DNA of 64,000 nucleotides, from assembly GCF_003148625.1 (NCBI RefSeq), contig NZ_QGGO01000004.1, forward strand, positions 61,995-125,994. The letters are read 5' to 3'. The translations under genes and the position numbers were made by a program. How positions within the stretch are numbered: position 1 is the stretch's first letter; every line of letters begins with the position of its first letter. The notes beneath the pieces were generated by a model. The model was given only the letters and a program-made list of their open reading frames with translations. It did not search any database and had not been told where the DNA came from. Of the stretch, positions 26,542-37,161 are shown piece after piece. The stretch is from Arcicella aurantiaca. Its GTDB lineage: Bacteria; Bacteroidota; Bacteroidia; Cytophagales; Spirosomataceae.

Positions 26542-29500
26542 ATGAAGAAAGCGCTACAAATGTTTTGTTACTGCTTCATCTTTTCGGTTTGTTCTCTTGA
26601 GGGTATAGCCCAAAAAATGAGCATAAGAGGAAAGGTATCGGACGAAGCTGGAGCACCACTTTACGGGGTAAATGTTGCCTTACAGGGAACAACCAAAGGT
26701 ACAGTTTCTAACGACAAAGGAGAGTATTCTATTGATGCAAAAGCAGGAGATATTATCAGCTTTAGCTATGTTGGTTTTGGTGTAAAAAAAGTAACTGTTG
26801 GAAGTCTTAGTGTTATTAACGTTGCTTTATCGCCAGAGAATAATGCTTTGAACGAAGTTGTTGTAACGGCTTTGGGTATCTCGAAAGAAGCTCGCAAAGT
26901 TGGTTATGCCGTAACGACGGTTGGTGGCGAGCAAATGACAAAAGCCAGAGAAACTAACGTTGCGTATTCAATGGCTGGTAGAGTGGCAGGTTTGAATATC
27001 TCTGGAACAAACGGAGGTTCTGGTTCTTCTGCAAGAATCTTATTGAGAGGTATGGCGAGTTTTACGGCAAGTTCTCCATTAATTGTCATGAACGGTGTGC
27101 CTATCGACAATACCCAAAGAGGTAGTGCTGGAGAATGGGGTGGTGCTGATAACGGAGACGGTATCTCTAACCTTAACCCAGACGATATCGAAAGTATGTC
27201 GGTATTGAAAGGTGCTTCGGCTTCGGCACTTTATGGAGCAAGAGCTGCAAACGGTGTAATTTTGATTACAACGAAATCGGGCAAAAAAGGTAAAATGTCA
27301 ATCGACTATAACCTAAATGCAGTTACTGACCAAGCTATCAATTTTACAGATTACCAATATGTTTACGGGCAAGGCTTAAACGGAAAAAGACCAACCAACA
27401 CAACAAGTGCATTGAACAGTGGTATGTTGAGTTGGGGTGAAAAATTGGACGGTGCTTCAACTATCCAATTTGACGGAAAAAGTTATGCTTATTCGGCAGT
27501 AAAAGACAATATCAAAAACTTTTACAGAAGCGGTTCTTCTTTGACAAACTCTATTTCAATTTCAAACGGAAACGACAATGGTGCATTCCGTTTATCAATT
27601 GCTAATTTGAGTAATAATTCAATTCTTCGTAACAGTGGTCTTGACAGAAAAACTTTCAACTTCACAGGTTCTCAGAAATTCGGAGATAAATTGAAAGTTG
27701 ATTTAATGTTCAATTATGTTGATGAATTGAATCAAAACAAACCACAATTGAGTGATGGTCCAATGAATGCTAACAACATTAACTTCTTGGCAACCAACCT
27801 TGACCAAAATGTGTTGAATCCAGGTTTTGATGCAACGACTGAAAACGGTAACGAAACACAATACAATGACGATATTTATGTAACCAATCCTTGGTTTGTG
27901 GTAAATCGTTATAGAAATGATGTAAAACGTAAACGTATGATTTCTGCAATCACGGCAAAATATGACTTTACGAAAAACATTTACTCACAAATTCGTTTAG
28001 GTTATGACCAATTGAATGACGGAATTTTCAAAATTACACCAACAGGAACGGCTTATTCAAATGGTCAGAAAGGTGGATTTGATGAACTTTCAACGGCTTC
28101 AACTTCTGAACTTAACGCAGACGCTATCATCGGTGGAAATTTCAACTTAGTAAAAGATATTAGCGTTGATGTGCTTGGTGGTGTGGCTATTCGTAAAAAC
28201 AAATACGACAGAATGGCAATTGGTGGAGGTCCATTCGTGATTCCATTCTTTTACAGTCCATTAAACGTACTTTCATTCAACCGTTCTTACGACTACAACG
28301 AAAAGCAAACAAACTCGGCATACTATTCAGTTGATTTCAACTACAAAAATCAGTTGATTTTATCAACAACGGGTCGTTATGATGCCTTCTCTACTTTACC
28401 AGTAAATAACTACGGAATTTTCACGCCTTCAGTATCATTAAGTTATGACTTCACTGAATTAGCTAATTCTTCAAAATTGAGCTACGGAAAATTAAGAGCA
28501 TCTTATGCAGTAGTTAGTGGTGAGCCTGCAAGTCCTTATAGCACTTCACAATATTATAGCGTAGGTTCTGCCATTCAAGGAACAACTACGGGTTCATTCA
28601 GTAGCACATTACCAAACTTATTCTTGAAACCATATACACTTTCAGAATTTGAAATTGGTACAGAATTGAAGTTTTACCAAAATAGATTAGGTTTAGACCT
28701 TGCATATTTCAACCGTAAAACAAACAATGAAATCATCAATGGTTCATTGTCGGAAGCAACAGGATTTAGCAATCAACAAATCGGTACAGGTTCTACTCAG
28801 AACTCAGGTTTAGAAGCTTTGATTACGGGTATTCCTGTTTCAACGGGTAAATTAAAATGGTCAACTTCATTGAACTTTACGTTTATCAGCAACAAAATTG
28901 TTGAAATCAACGGTTCTGGTTCAGACCAACAACAATTAGGATTAGGAACTTACCGTCCATTAAACGCCAATACGGCATTGATTAAAGGCTTACCCGGCCC
29001 ACAAATCATGGCTTATGACTACGTTTATAAAAATGGTAAAATCGTAGTAGATGCTTCTGGTATTCCTGTACAAGCGGCAGAACGCACACCAATGGGTTCA
29101 GTTTTACCTAAATTTTATGGTGGTTTCAACAATGAGTTTACTTACAAAAACTTTAATTTCTCATTCTTGATTGACTATCGTTTTGGCAACAAAGTGCTTT
29201 CAGCGACAAACTATTACACTATTTTCAGAGGTTTGAACCAGATGACATTGGCAGGTCGTGAGACGGGCGTTGTGGCAAATGGTGTTACGGCTGACGGTTC
29301 TGCCAATACAGTAAACGTGCCAGCTCAAACTTACTATCAAAACTTAGCAAGAAGAATTTCAGCATTGAACGTGATGGACGGAAGTTTCATTAAGTTAAGA
29401 CAAGTGACTTTGGGATACACAATCAATCCAAAAATCTTTGGAAATACGCCAATCAAGGCAGTTGAAGTATCATTAGTTTGTAGAAACTTATTTACATTCT

Positions 29501-29625
29501 TGAAATATACTGATAATATCGACCCAGAAGCAGGTTTCTCTCCGATTTTAAGTTACGCAGGTATTGAAGGTAACAGTTTACCATCAACCAGAACTTACGG
29601 TTTCAACCTAAATGTTAAATTCTAA
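26542..29625 (+). CDS. SusC/RagA-family TonB-linked outer-membrane protein
   Basis: A 1,027-residue SusC-like transporter. The signal peptide ends GIAQK. A carboxypeptidase-regulatory-like domain follows (about 27-110, IRGKVSDEAGAPLYGVNVALQ). The SusC signature LNEVVVTALG is at about 114-124, then the plug (VAGLNISG ... VLKGASASALYGARAANGVI) and a 22-strand barrel. SusC proteins import oligosaccharides through a SusD lid with TonB energy. The susD gene starts 11 bp after the stop, confirming the pair. The substrate is probably fucosylated oligosaccharide released by the nearby hydrolases. Confidence 0.95.
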   Translation: MKKALQMFCYCFIFSVCSLEGIAQKMSIRGKVSDEAGAPLYGVNVALQGTTKGTVSNDKGEYSIDAKAGDIISFSYVGFGVKKVTVGSLSVINVALSPENNALNEVVVTALGISKEARKVGYAVTTVGGEQMTKARETNVAYSMAGRVAGLNISGTNGGSGSSARILLRGMASFTASSPLIVMNGVPIDNTQRGSAGEWGGADNGDGISNLNPDDIESMSVLKGASASALYGARAANGVILITTKSGKKGKMSIDYNLNAVTDQAINFTDYQYVYGQGLNGKRPTNTTSALNSGMLSWGEKLDGASTIQFDGKSYAYSAVKDNIKNFYRSGSSLTNSISISNGNDNGAFRLSIANLSNNSILRNSGLDRKTFNFTGSQKFGDKLKVDLMFNYVDELNQNKPQLSDGPMNANNINFLATNLDQNVLNPGFDATTENGNETQYNDDIYVTNPWFVVNRYRNDVKRKRMISAITAKYDFTKNIYSQIRLGYDQLNDGIFKITPTGTAYSNGQKGGFDELSTASTSELNADAIIGGNFNLVKDISVDVLGGVAIRKNKYDRMAIGGGPFVIPFFYSPLNVLSFNRSYDYNEKQTNSAYYSVDFNYKNQLILSTTGRYDAFSTLPVNNYGIFTPSVSLSYDFTELANSSKLSYGKLRASYAVVSGEPASPYSTSQYYSVGSAIQGTTTGSFSSTLPNLFLKPYTLSEFEIGTELKFYQNRLGLDLAYFNRKTNNEIINGSLSEATGFSNQQIGTGSTQNSGLEALITGIPVSTGKLKWSTSLNFTFISNKIVEINGSGSDQQQLGLGTYRPLNANTALIKGLPGPQIMAYDYVYKNGKIVVDASGIPVQAAERTPMGSVLPKFYGGFNNEFTYKNFNFSFLIDYRFGNKVLSATNYYTIFRGLNQMTLAGRETGVVANGVTADGSANTVNVPAQTYYQNLARRISALNVMDGSFIKLRQVTLGYTINPKIFGNTPIKAVEVSLVCRNLFTFLKYTDNIDPEAGFSPILSYAGIEGNSLPSTRTYGFNLNVKF

Positions 29626-29636
29626 ATTCGGAAAAT

Positions 29637-31241
29637 ATGAAAAAAATAGCATATATATTGACATTAATTACGGTATTTACGACTTCTTGTACTGACAATT
29701 TCGAGTCGATAAATACTGACCCAAACAAGACGAGTTCCGCAGTTTTTAATCCAAATTACCTTTTATCTCAATCTCAATTTGAGTACGGAAATACGGGTTA
29801 TTCACAATTACTTTTCCAAAGTATGTGGACTCAAGTGCTTGCTTCAACGTTTTCTTATTACGGAAACGGTGATAAATATGTACCTTCTGGAAGTTTTATT
29901 GCTTATCAAGGAAGAGTACATGAAGAAACATACCGTGCGGCTTCATTGTCTTACGAAATGCAAAATTTGACAAAAGACAAACCTGAAATGTCCAATTTAT
30001 ACAACATTGGAACAATCATGAAAGTGCTTTGTTTAGCTCGTATTACAGATTGTTACGGAGACGTTCCATATTCACAAGCATTAAAGGCTAAAGAAGGAAT
30101 TACGTTACCGAAATATGACACTCAGGCGGCTATTTATCCTGCAATGCTTACAGAATTAGATGCAGCCATTACTGCTTTGAACACCTCAAAAGCTGGTCCA
30201 ACCGCTGATTTAATGTATGGTGGAAATGTTACGAAATGGAAGAAATTTGGTTATTCGTTAATGCTAAAATTAGCGATGCGTTTAACAAAAATTGATGCAG
30301 CAGCCGCTAAAACTTGGGCTGAAAAAGCATATACAGGTGGTGTTTTTTCAAGCATTGACGATAACGCAAAAGTATTAACCGACAACGCTACAAACGGAAA
30401 TAATACAAGTGGTGCATTAAGAGTACCAGACGATTACCGTGAAGTAAGATGGAGCAAAACTTTCATTGACTATTTAAAAGCAACTGCTGACCCACGTTTA
30501 AGTGCTATTGCAGAAGTTTCGCAAGAAGGTTACGCCAAAAATACAGACCAAAATCTTGCAGGAGATAACAGCGAAGCAATCCAAATTGGTTTGCCAAACG
30601 GATATGATTTGAACGGTGGAACAACTGACGTTGCTAAACATCCACAATATCCGGGAGCATCGGGTTCAGGAGCAGACGTAGCACGTGTAGGTAAATATTC
30701 TCGTCCACGTACTTCAGTTTTCATTGATAGAAGTGGTGTAAACTTCGTATTGACTTATGCAGAAACTGAACTTCTTTTAGCAGAAGCAAAAATAAAAGGT
30801 TGGAATGTTGGAACAACTACCGCAGCAGACCACTACAAAGCAGGTGTAAAAGCAGCAGCAGCTTCATTAGCACAGTTTAATACAACTGCCAGCGGTGATG
30901 CTTCAATTACGAAAGCAGTAACGGCAATGGACGCATTTTTAACGAAAAACCCTTTGAACGTAAGTTCAACAGAAGCATCGTTAAAACAAATCAATGAGCA
31001 AATTTGGGTAGCTACTGGTAGCACATTCAACTTCATTGAAACATGGTCTAACTGGAGACGTTCTGGATACCCTGCATTAACGGCAGTTGTTTATCCAAAC
31101 GGTTTCTCAAACGGTACAATTCCACGACGAATTCCATACAAATCTACGGAAGCATCATACAACCCTGATAATTATAAAGCTGCGGTTGCATCTTTAACAG
31201 GTGGAGATACTTTCACATCTAAAATTTGGTGGGATAAGTAG
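29637..31241 (+). CDS. SusD/RagB-family glycan-binding lipoprotein
   Basis: A 534-residue surface lipoprotein of the SusD-like-2 type. The lipobox is TTSC at residues about 15-18 (VFTTSCTDNFESINTDPN). The helical TPR-like scaffold includes YNIGTIMKVLCLARITDCYGDVPYS and FVLTYAETELLLAEAKIKGW, and the usual C-terminal GFSNGTIPRRIPY is present. It binds glycan and forms the lid of the SusC transporter encoded just upstream. A terminator follows. Confidence 0.93.
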   Translation: MKKIAYILTLITVFTTSCTDNFESINTDPNKTSSAVFNPNYLLSQSQFEYGNTGYSQLLFQSMWTQVLASTFSYYGNGDKYVPSGSFIAYQGRVHEETYRAASLSYEMQNLTKDKPEMSNLYNIGTIMKVLCLARITDCYGDVPYSQALKAKEGITLPKYDTQAAIYPAMLTELDAAITALNTSKAGPTADLMYGGNVTKWKKFGYSLMLKLAMRLTKIDAAAAKTWAEKAYTGGVFSSIDDNAKVLTDNATNGNNTSGALRVPDDYREVRWSKTFIDYLKATADPRLSAIAEVSQEGYAKNTDQNLAGDNSEAIQIGLPNGYDLNGGTTDVAKHPQYPGASGSGADVARVGKYSRPRTSVFIDRSGVNFVLTYAETELLLAEAKIKGWNVGTTTAADHYKAGVKAAAASLAQFNTTASGDASITKAVTAMDAFLTKNPLNVSSTEASLKQINEQIWVATGSTFNFIETWSNWRRSGYPALTAVVYPNGFSNGTIPRRIPYKSTEASYNPDNYKAAVASLTGGDTFTSKIWWDK

Positions 31242-31269
31242 TAATTTTGTTTCATAATAGAGATTTACT

Positions 31270-31299
31270 GAAACGGAGCTATATTTGCTCCGTTTCTTT
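31270..31299 (+). terminator. Intrinsic terminator after susD
   Basis: GAAACGGAGC pairs with GCTCCGTTTC and is followed by a T-rich tail. Confidence 0.85.
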
Positions 31300-31333
31300 C
31301 ATTTAAAGTCAACCCGAAATACTTTATATAAAC

Positions 31334-34300
31334 ATGAATCGCCTTCCTTTCCTTCCTCCTCTTTTTACCATAATTATTGTCCTTTTTTTAACCTCTTGCA
31401 AGACTAACAATAAAAAATTTGATAGACTAAGTTCTGCCAAAACAGGCGTTAGCTTTATCAATAAAATCGAAGAAAACGAAACCCAAAATGTTTTAAACTA
31501 CGAATATTTCTATAATGGCGGTGGTGTCGCAGCGGCTGATTTTAATAATGACGGTTTGATTGACCTTTATTTTACTGCCAATATGGGAAGCGACAAATTG
31601 TATATCAATAAAGGAAAAGGACTTGAATTTGAAGATGTTACCGAAAATTCGGGCATTACATTTAATGGCGAATGGAAAACGGGCGTTTCGATAGTAGATA
31701 TAAATAACGACGGTTGGAATGATATTTATGTTTCGGTTTCGGGCAATGTTGACAATCCTGCATTACGCAAAAACAAACTCTACATCAATAATAAAAATAG
31801 TTCATCGCCACAATTTACCGAAAAAGCGGCTGAATACGGACTTGATTGCAATGGTTTTACTACCCAAACTGCATTTTTTGATTACGACAAAGATGGCGAT
31901 TTAGATGCCTTCGTGATGAACCACAATGTCAAAGATTTTAATCGTTTTGATGTTGAAGCAGTTCACGCCATGCGAGATTCTTTAGCAGGCGATAAATTAC
32001 TCCGAAATGATAATGGCAAATTCATTGATGTTTCCGTTGCGGCAGGCATCAAAGGAAACCCAATTGGCTTTGGTTTAGGGCTTCACATTGCCGATTTGAA
32101 CAACGACAACTTCCCCGATATTTACGTTTCAAATGACTACATCGAGTCTGATTATTTATACATCAATAATCAGGACGGAACATTTAGCGATAATATTGCC
32201 AAGATGACTGACCACACCAGTTATTTTTCAATGGGAAATGATATTGCCGATTTTAACAATGATTTACTGCCCGATATTATCACACTCGATATGCTTCCAG
32301 AAGATAATAAGCGTCAAAAATTGTTATTTGGTCCAGACAATTATGAAGCATATTTATCTATGTTAAAAAATGGTTTTCACCCAGAAATCATGCGAAATAT
32401 GTTGCAAATGAACAATGGAAATGGCACATTTAGCGACATTGGACAAGTCTCGGGAATTTCAAATACCGATTGGAGCTGGTCGGCACTTTTTGCAGATTAT
32501 GACAATGACGGCTACAAAGATTTATTTGTCACCAATGGCTATTTAAGAGATTATTCCAACATGGATTTTGTGAAATATTACGCTGATAAAAAGAGTGATG
32601 AAAACGCCAGTATGCTCGATATTATCAAGCAAATGCCTTCTACCCTAACGACAAATTACATCTTCAAAAACAACGGAGATTTAACCTTCTCAAACCTAAC
32701 CAAAGATTGGGGCATTGAGTTACCCATCAACTCAAACGGAGCCGTTTATGCCGATTTAGACAACGATGGCGACCTTGAATTAATCGTCAATAATATCAAC
32801 GAAGAAGCCAGTATTTATCAGAATTTACAGCAAGAAAATACTCCACAAAATTTTGTAAATATTACCCTTAAAAACGGCAATAAAAGCATTGAAGGATCAA
32901 AAGTTTATGCTTATTCGGGAGGGTTGAAACAATACCAAGAAGCGTCAAATCTTCGTGGATTTCAGAGTAGTGTTTCCATTCCACTACATTTTGGATTAGG
33001 GAACAATACAAAAATTGATAGCATCAGAATTGTCTGGAATGATAACGCAACACAAATCATAAAAAATCTTCAGATAAACCAAACGAATACAATCAACTAC
33101 CAAAAAGAATCTGAATATCAATCTATTAGCCCAACGCCTTATTATACAGAAGTTCAAAATAATAGCTTTGTGCATAGCCAAATGCCATTTAATGATTTTA
33201 GCAAACAGCTCCTTTTACCACAAATGTATTCGTATCAAGGACCAGCTTTGGCAGTTGGAGACGTCAACGGTGATAAAATCGAGGATGTTTATTTGGGTGG
33301 TGGAAAAGGCTCAAAAGGACAACTTTTACTACAAGATAAATCGGGAAATTTCAGAGAAAGTCAGCAAGCTATTTTTAAGCAAGACGAACTTTGTACCGAT
33401 GCCGATGCGACCTTTTTCGATTCAGACAATGACGGCGACCTCGACTTATACGTAGTGAGTGGAGGTTATGAATATTTGGTCGATGATTTTCTATTACAAG
33501 ACCGTTTATACCTAAACGATGGCAAAGGGAATTTCACTAAATCGGAAGATAAACTGCCTCTCAATAGAAGCTCAAAAAGTAAAGTCCTTCCATTTGATGC
33601 CGACAATGATGGCGATTTAGACTTATTTCTGGCAGGTTATGTAGTGCCACATAATTACCCTGCGTATAATCCTTCGTCCATTTTAATAAACGAAAAAGGA
33701 ACTTTCAAAGAGCTTCCAAACGAACATTTATCAAAATTAGGAATTGTGACAGATGCCACGGCAATTGATATTAACAAAGACGGATTAAAAGACATAGTTT
33801 TGGTTGGCGAGTGGATTCCCGTAACGATTTTGATGAATAAAAACGGTAATTTTGAGAAAAAAGAACTCCCAAATCTGAACGGTTTTTGGCAAAGCATTGA
33901 AGCTCAAGACATAGATAATGACGGCGACGAAGACCTTGTATTAGGCAATTTGGGGCTTAATTCGCAATATAAAGCATCTGTAAACGAGCCATTTACGCTC
34001 ACAGTAAAAGACTTTGACGGCAATGGAAGCATCGACCCAATTATGTCTCACTTTATACAGGGACAAAATTATCCTGCATACAGTTTAGATGAACTATCGA
34101 GCCAACTACCAAGCATCAAGAAAAAATACACCGATTATAAATCATATTCAGAGACAAAAACCTCAGATTTACTAACATTATTGAACGACAAAGAATCATT
34201 CACCACTCAAATTCATGAATTGGCTTCGGGAATTTTAATGAATAATAATGGAGAATTAAGTTTTACAAGACTACCCATTCAAGCACAATTCTCGATGGTA

Positions 34301-34588
34301 AACGCCATTAAATTTCAAGATATTAACGGAGACAAACTCCCAGATTTACTGTTAGCAGGCAACAACTCAAAAATGCGAGTAAGAATTGGGAATTTAGATG
34401 CCAATCACGGGCAACTCTTCATCAACAAAGGAAAGGGAGCGTTTGAATATTTACCTCAAAACACTTCAGGTTTAAACATTCGTGGCGACGTTAAAAACAT
34501 GGCTTTTGTGGGTGATAAAATCTTGTTCGGTGTAAACAACGCTCCGTTAGTTATGTACCAAAAAGCGAAGATTCTAACTTATCAATAA
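31334..34588 (+). CDS. VCBS/FG-GAP repeat and ASPIC/UnbV lipoprotein
   Basis: A 1,084-residue lipoprotein (lipobox LTSC at about residues 20-23). It contains at least ten calcium-loop FG-GAP/VCBS repeats, for example DFNNDGLIDL, DINNDGWNDI, DYDKDGDLDA, DADNDGDLDL and DIDNDGDEDL. An ASPIC/UnbV segment lies at about residues 510-590 (SNLRGFQSSVSIPLHFGLG ... IRIVWNDN). Proteins of this build follow SusC/SusD pairs in many Bacteroidota and probably form a calcium-stabilised surface propeller that helps bind or hold glycan. No catalytic motif is visible. Confidence 0.85.
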   Translation: MNRLPFLPPLFTIIIVLFLTSCKTNNKKFDRLSSAKTGVSFINKIEENETQNVLNYEYFYNGGGVAAADFNNDGLIDLYFTANMGSDKLYINKGKGLEFEDVTENSGITFNGEWKTGVSIVDINNDGWNDIYVSVSGNVDNPALRKNKLYINNKNSSSPQFTEKAAEYGLDCNGFTTQTAFFDYDKDGDLDAFVMNHNVKDFNRFDVEAVHAMRDSLAGDKLLRNDNGKFIDVSVAAGIKGNPIGFGLGLHIADLNNDNFPDIYVSNDYIESDYLYINNQDGTFSDNIAKMTDHTSYFSMGNDIADFNNDLLPDIITLDMLPEDNKRQKLLFGPDNYEAYLSMLKNGFHPEIMRNMLQMNNGNGTFSDIGQVSGISNTDWSWSALFADYDNDGYKDLFVTNGYLRDYSNMDFVKYYADKKSDENASMLDIIKQMPSTLTTNYIFKNNGDLTFSNLTKDWGIELPINSNGAVYADLDNDGDLELIVNNINEEASIYQNLQQENTPQNFVNITLKNGNKSIEGSKVYAYSGGLKQYQEASNLRGFQSSVSIPLHFGLGNNTKIDSIRIVWNDNATQIIKNLQINQTNTINYQKESEYQSISPTPYYTEVQNNSFVHSQMPFNDFSKQLLLPQMYSYQGPALAVGDVNGDKIEDVYLGGGKGSKGQLLLQDKSGNFRESQQAIFKQDELCTDADATFFDSDNDGDLDLYVVSGGYEYLVDDFLLQDRLYLNDGKGNFTKSEDKLPLNRSSKSKVLPFDADNDGDLDLFLAGYVVPHNYPAYNPSSILINEKGTFKELPNEHLSKLGIVTDATAIDINKDGLKDIVLVGEWIPVTILMNKNGNFEKKELPNLNGFWQSIEAQDIDNDGDEDLVLGNLGLNSQYKASVNEPFTLTVKDFDGNGSIDPIMSHFIQGQNYPAYSLDELSSQLPSIKKKYTDYKSYSETKTSDLLTLLNDKESFTTQIHELASGILMNNNGELSFTRLPIQAQFSMVNAIKFQDINGDKLPDLLLAGNNSKMRVRIGNLDANHGQLFINKGKGAFEYLPQNTSGLNIRGDVKNMAFVGDKILFGVNNAPLVMYQKAKILTYQ

Positions 34589-34606
34589 GCGAATTAACCA
34601 ACAAAG

Positions 34607-34637
34607 AAAAAGCTCAGAAATAAATTTCTGAGCTTTT
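34607..34637. terminator. Terminator hairpin after the VCBS gene
   Basis: AAAAGCTCAGAAA pairs with TTTCTGAGCTTTT over a 4-base loop, with A and T flanks suited to either strand. Confidence 0.8.
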
Positions 34638-34843
34638 GCGGTCTGGACGAAACAAATACACAACCCATTGACTGTCAATCCTTTAACACTATGCCATTAG
34701 TTTGAGTACCAAGAATGGTGGAAATTTTGAGAGTTGTGTTATTTTTCTTGAAATATTAGTCTATGAAGAATATACACCTTAAAATACTCCTTATGTCTAA
34801 TATTTTTTTGTTCTTGAAAGAAAAATAAGGTATTTATTTACGT

Positions 34844-35404
34844 TTAACCTGCTATGTACACACGGATATTTTTCGATAAATCAAATTCACTAAAATTTTG
34901 GTGAATCATTGCTTCAAAGAACTCAAAAAAACCACCTGTGGCTTCCATCATTATTTTACCTGTCATAGCTAAACTAATCACACCAGAAGTGATGCGTACT
35001 CTGTTTTTCATCTGTGAACCTTCTTTCTCGAAAAAAAAATCATAAGAATCATTTGAGTAGCTTTCTTGAAAATTGTAGAAATGCCCTTTTTTCAGAAATG
35101 CTTGAAGAGATTTGGACTGTTCAGACTTTAACTTTTGAATTACCTCATCGGCATCATCGAGACGAACAAATTTACCCATCACTCTATAAAAATGCTCTAA
35201 AAAAGGCACAAATTCACTTTGAATTTTATCGCTTTTAAGATTCCATTGCCAAGAGTATTCGGTTTCTTCCAATTCATAAAGATTTGTATCAAAACCAATA
35301 TCAGCGGTCATTTTTTCTATTACTTTTTCAATAGAAACGGCTTCAACTTCTCTTTTTGAGGCTGTAAAGTTAGTTGCTATGCCGATAGCGAGGTATTGTC
35401 CCAT
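34844..35404 (-). CDS. Uncharacterised protein, last gene of the retron operon
   Basis: A 186-residue protein I do not recognise. It starts MGQYLAIGIATNF, has a mixed alpha/beta N-terminal half with many acidic residues (YELEETEYSWQWNL), and ends RVYIAG. There is no signal peptide or membrane helix. The ATG follows the stop of the receiver-HEPN gene directly, so it belongs to the same operon. It could be an immunity or regulatory partner of the HEPN protein, but a housekeeping protein with this N-terminus cannot be excluded. Confidence 0.5.
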   Translation of the reverse strand: MGQYLAIGIATNFTASKREVEAVSIEKVIEKMTADIGFDTNLYELEETEYSWQWNLKSDKIQSEFVPFLEHFYRVMGKFVRLDDADEVIQKLKSEQSKSLQAFLKKGHFYNFQESYSNDSYDFFFEKEGSQMKNRVRITSGVISLAMTGKIMMEATGGFFEFFEAMIHQNFSEFDLSKNIRVYIAG

Positions 35405-35406
35405 AT

Positions 35407-37161
35407 TTATAATTTTTGAAATACTTTTTCCAATATTTCTAATAATGAAATTACATTTTCAACTTTAATTTCTGATGCTGAGTTATCAGCCGAATGAGCT
35501 ACTACTGTATTTCTAAGGTTATTCAAAGACATAAAAGTTTCTACACTGACTTCCTCAAAACCAAATCTTAAAAGCATAAGACCAGAAAAGCGTAAAGACG
35601 AAGTGGGTTTCTTATAAAACCCTTCATCATCATCCTTTATTGGTGTATAATCCTTTTCTTTGTAGCCTTTTAAGAAAGACTTTCCTGTACTCGAAGCCTC
35701 TTTGACTGGTTCTACTTTGGATAGCAATGGTGTCTTGATTATGAAGTCAATATTGCCCGATTTTTTTTTGATAAAAAACTTGGTAGTATTATCATCTATT
35801 AATTCCTTTCCCAATAATTCTGCAATTTTGTAATATTCCAGAAAGCTGTATAACGCATATTCTTTTTGAGTCTGTGAGTATTTGTAAATTGCGTTAAAAG
35901 CTTGTTTAAGATATACCTTTATAAGATTTACAGCACCACGATTTAGTGTAGCATTGCTCAAAATACCATTCTCTAAATCTAACCTTTTTTGAATTACTTT
36001 ATCCATCTCAAATATCTTCCGTAAGTAATGTCTTTCAAAACAAGTGTTACACTCTTTTCCAAAGTTATCGTAACTTTCATGGGTAAATTCTGCCGAAAAA
36101 TTAAATTCTGGCGATTCTTTAATATAATAGCCATCAGCACCTAAATCAAGCAGTTTTTTCATATTCCAAGCCTTATTTGAGGCTGTAAGCATGATTACCT
36201 GAATCCCGGCGTTATGTCTTTTTATTTTTTTTAGAATTTTTGCACCAGAATAGTTTTCTGTTTTTATTAATTTATTGCTTGTGTCTTCTTCTGAGGGATT
36301 AAGGCGTAAATCCAGCAATATTAAATCCCAGTTTTCGTCTTTTACTTTTTTTATGGACTCTTTTTTATATTTAAACGTTTTATTATTAAAGTCAATGAAT
36401 TGGAAATCAGCACCTTTAAATATTGCTTTTAAAACATCATTCCAGCCTTTATCAGCCTCATCATCAATCAACAAAATTCGTTTTCCAATGCATTGCAAAG
36501 ATTGTAAATATTCAAAACTGCCTTTGCTTTCTTCGTGAAAAGCTCGTAAATACTTGAAATAAAGTTCTTTGGTACGGTTCGTTAAATTTTTATCATTTAT
36601 TGCATTGAGATTTAAGACTTCATTTAATCTCAATGCACCCCAAATATTAGCGAGGGAGTGTTTACCGCCATCTTCTTCAAGTGGTAATAAATGAATATGG
36701 TCATAAAATTGAGCTTTATATTCTTCTTCGTTTAAAGGTTTTATATTCTCTAAAACAGCCTTTATCTCAGAAATATTAGGTTTCAAAAAATCTGTTCCTT
36801 TTGTCCCAATTAAATAATCCAAATGGTTCTTATCAAGATTATCACGAAGCATTTGGCGTATTTGCCATTCTTCACGGTTAGAAATGAAGATAATCGGCAA
36901 ATACCTTACATGACTTTTCATAAATCTTATGTGCATTGCCAACCTTAACCCTTCAAATGAATTGAATCTATTTGAACCTAATTCAATAGGTATAATCAAG
37001 TACGATATATCAGGTTTAATATTGATACTTACCCAATCATCAAAAAGAAAATCTTCCCGCCATTCTTGATAGAATAAAACTTGATTATTAGGTAACTCTA
37101 ATTGTTTAGTTATTTTCTGTATCCAATCTGAATTGTCAGAGATTATATATGTATTTTCCAT
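35407..37161 (-). CDS. Tandem receiver protein with C-terminal HEPN-like RNase motif
   Basis: A 584-residue putative effector. Residues 1-140 look like a degenerate receiver. Residues 226-350 form a full receiver domain: acidic LIDDEA (D233, D234, E235), phospho-acceptor D284 in LILLDLRL, T326 in IMLTAS, and K348 in YYIKES. The C-terminal half is helical and contains LRNTVVAHS, matching the HEPN RNase motif RNxxxxH (R550-H556). I infer that phosphorylation of the receiver controls an RNase. The start overlaps the preceding gene by 26 bp. A HEPN fold without nuclease activity is the main alternative. Confidence 0.7.
   Translation of the reverse strand: MENTYIISDNSDWIQKITKQLELPNNQVLFYQEWREDFLFDDWVSINIKPDISYLIIPIELGSNRFNSFEGLRLAMHIRFMKSHVRYLPIIFISNREEWQIRQMLRDNLDKNHLDYLIGTKGTDFLKPNISEIKAVLENIKPLNEEEYKAQFYDHIHLLPLEEDGGKHSLANIWGALRLNEVLNLNAINDKNLTNRTKELYFKYLRAFHEESKGSFEYLQSLQCIGKRILLIDDEADKGWNDVLKAIFKGADFQFIDFNNKTFKYKKESIKKVKDENWDLILLDLRLNPSEEDTSNKLIKTENYSGAKILKKIKRHNAGIQVIMLTASNKAWNMKKLLDLGADGYYIKESPEFNFSAEFTHESYDNFGKECNTCFERHYLRKIFEMDKVIQKRLDLENGILSNATLNRGAVNLIKVYLKQAFNAIYKYSQTQKEYALYSFLEYYKIAELLGKELIDDNTTKFFIKKKSGNIDFIIKTPLLSKVEPVKEASSTGKSFLKGYKEKDYTPIKDDDEGFYKKPTSSLRFSGLMLLRFGFEEVSVETFMSLNNLRNTVVAHSADNSASEIKVENVISLLEILEKVFQKL

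Noticed and set aside
31719-33455. Small frames inside the VCBS lipoprotein gene on both strands
   Set aside because: They are out-of-frame shadows of the repeat-rich coding sequence.
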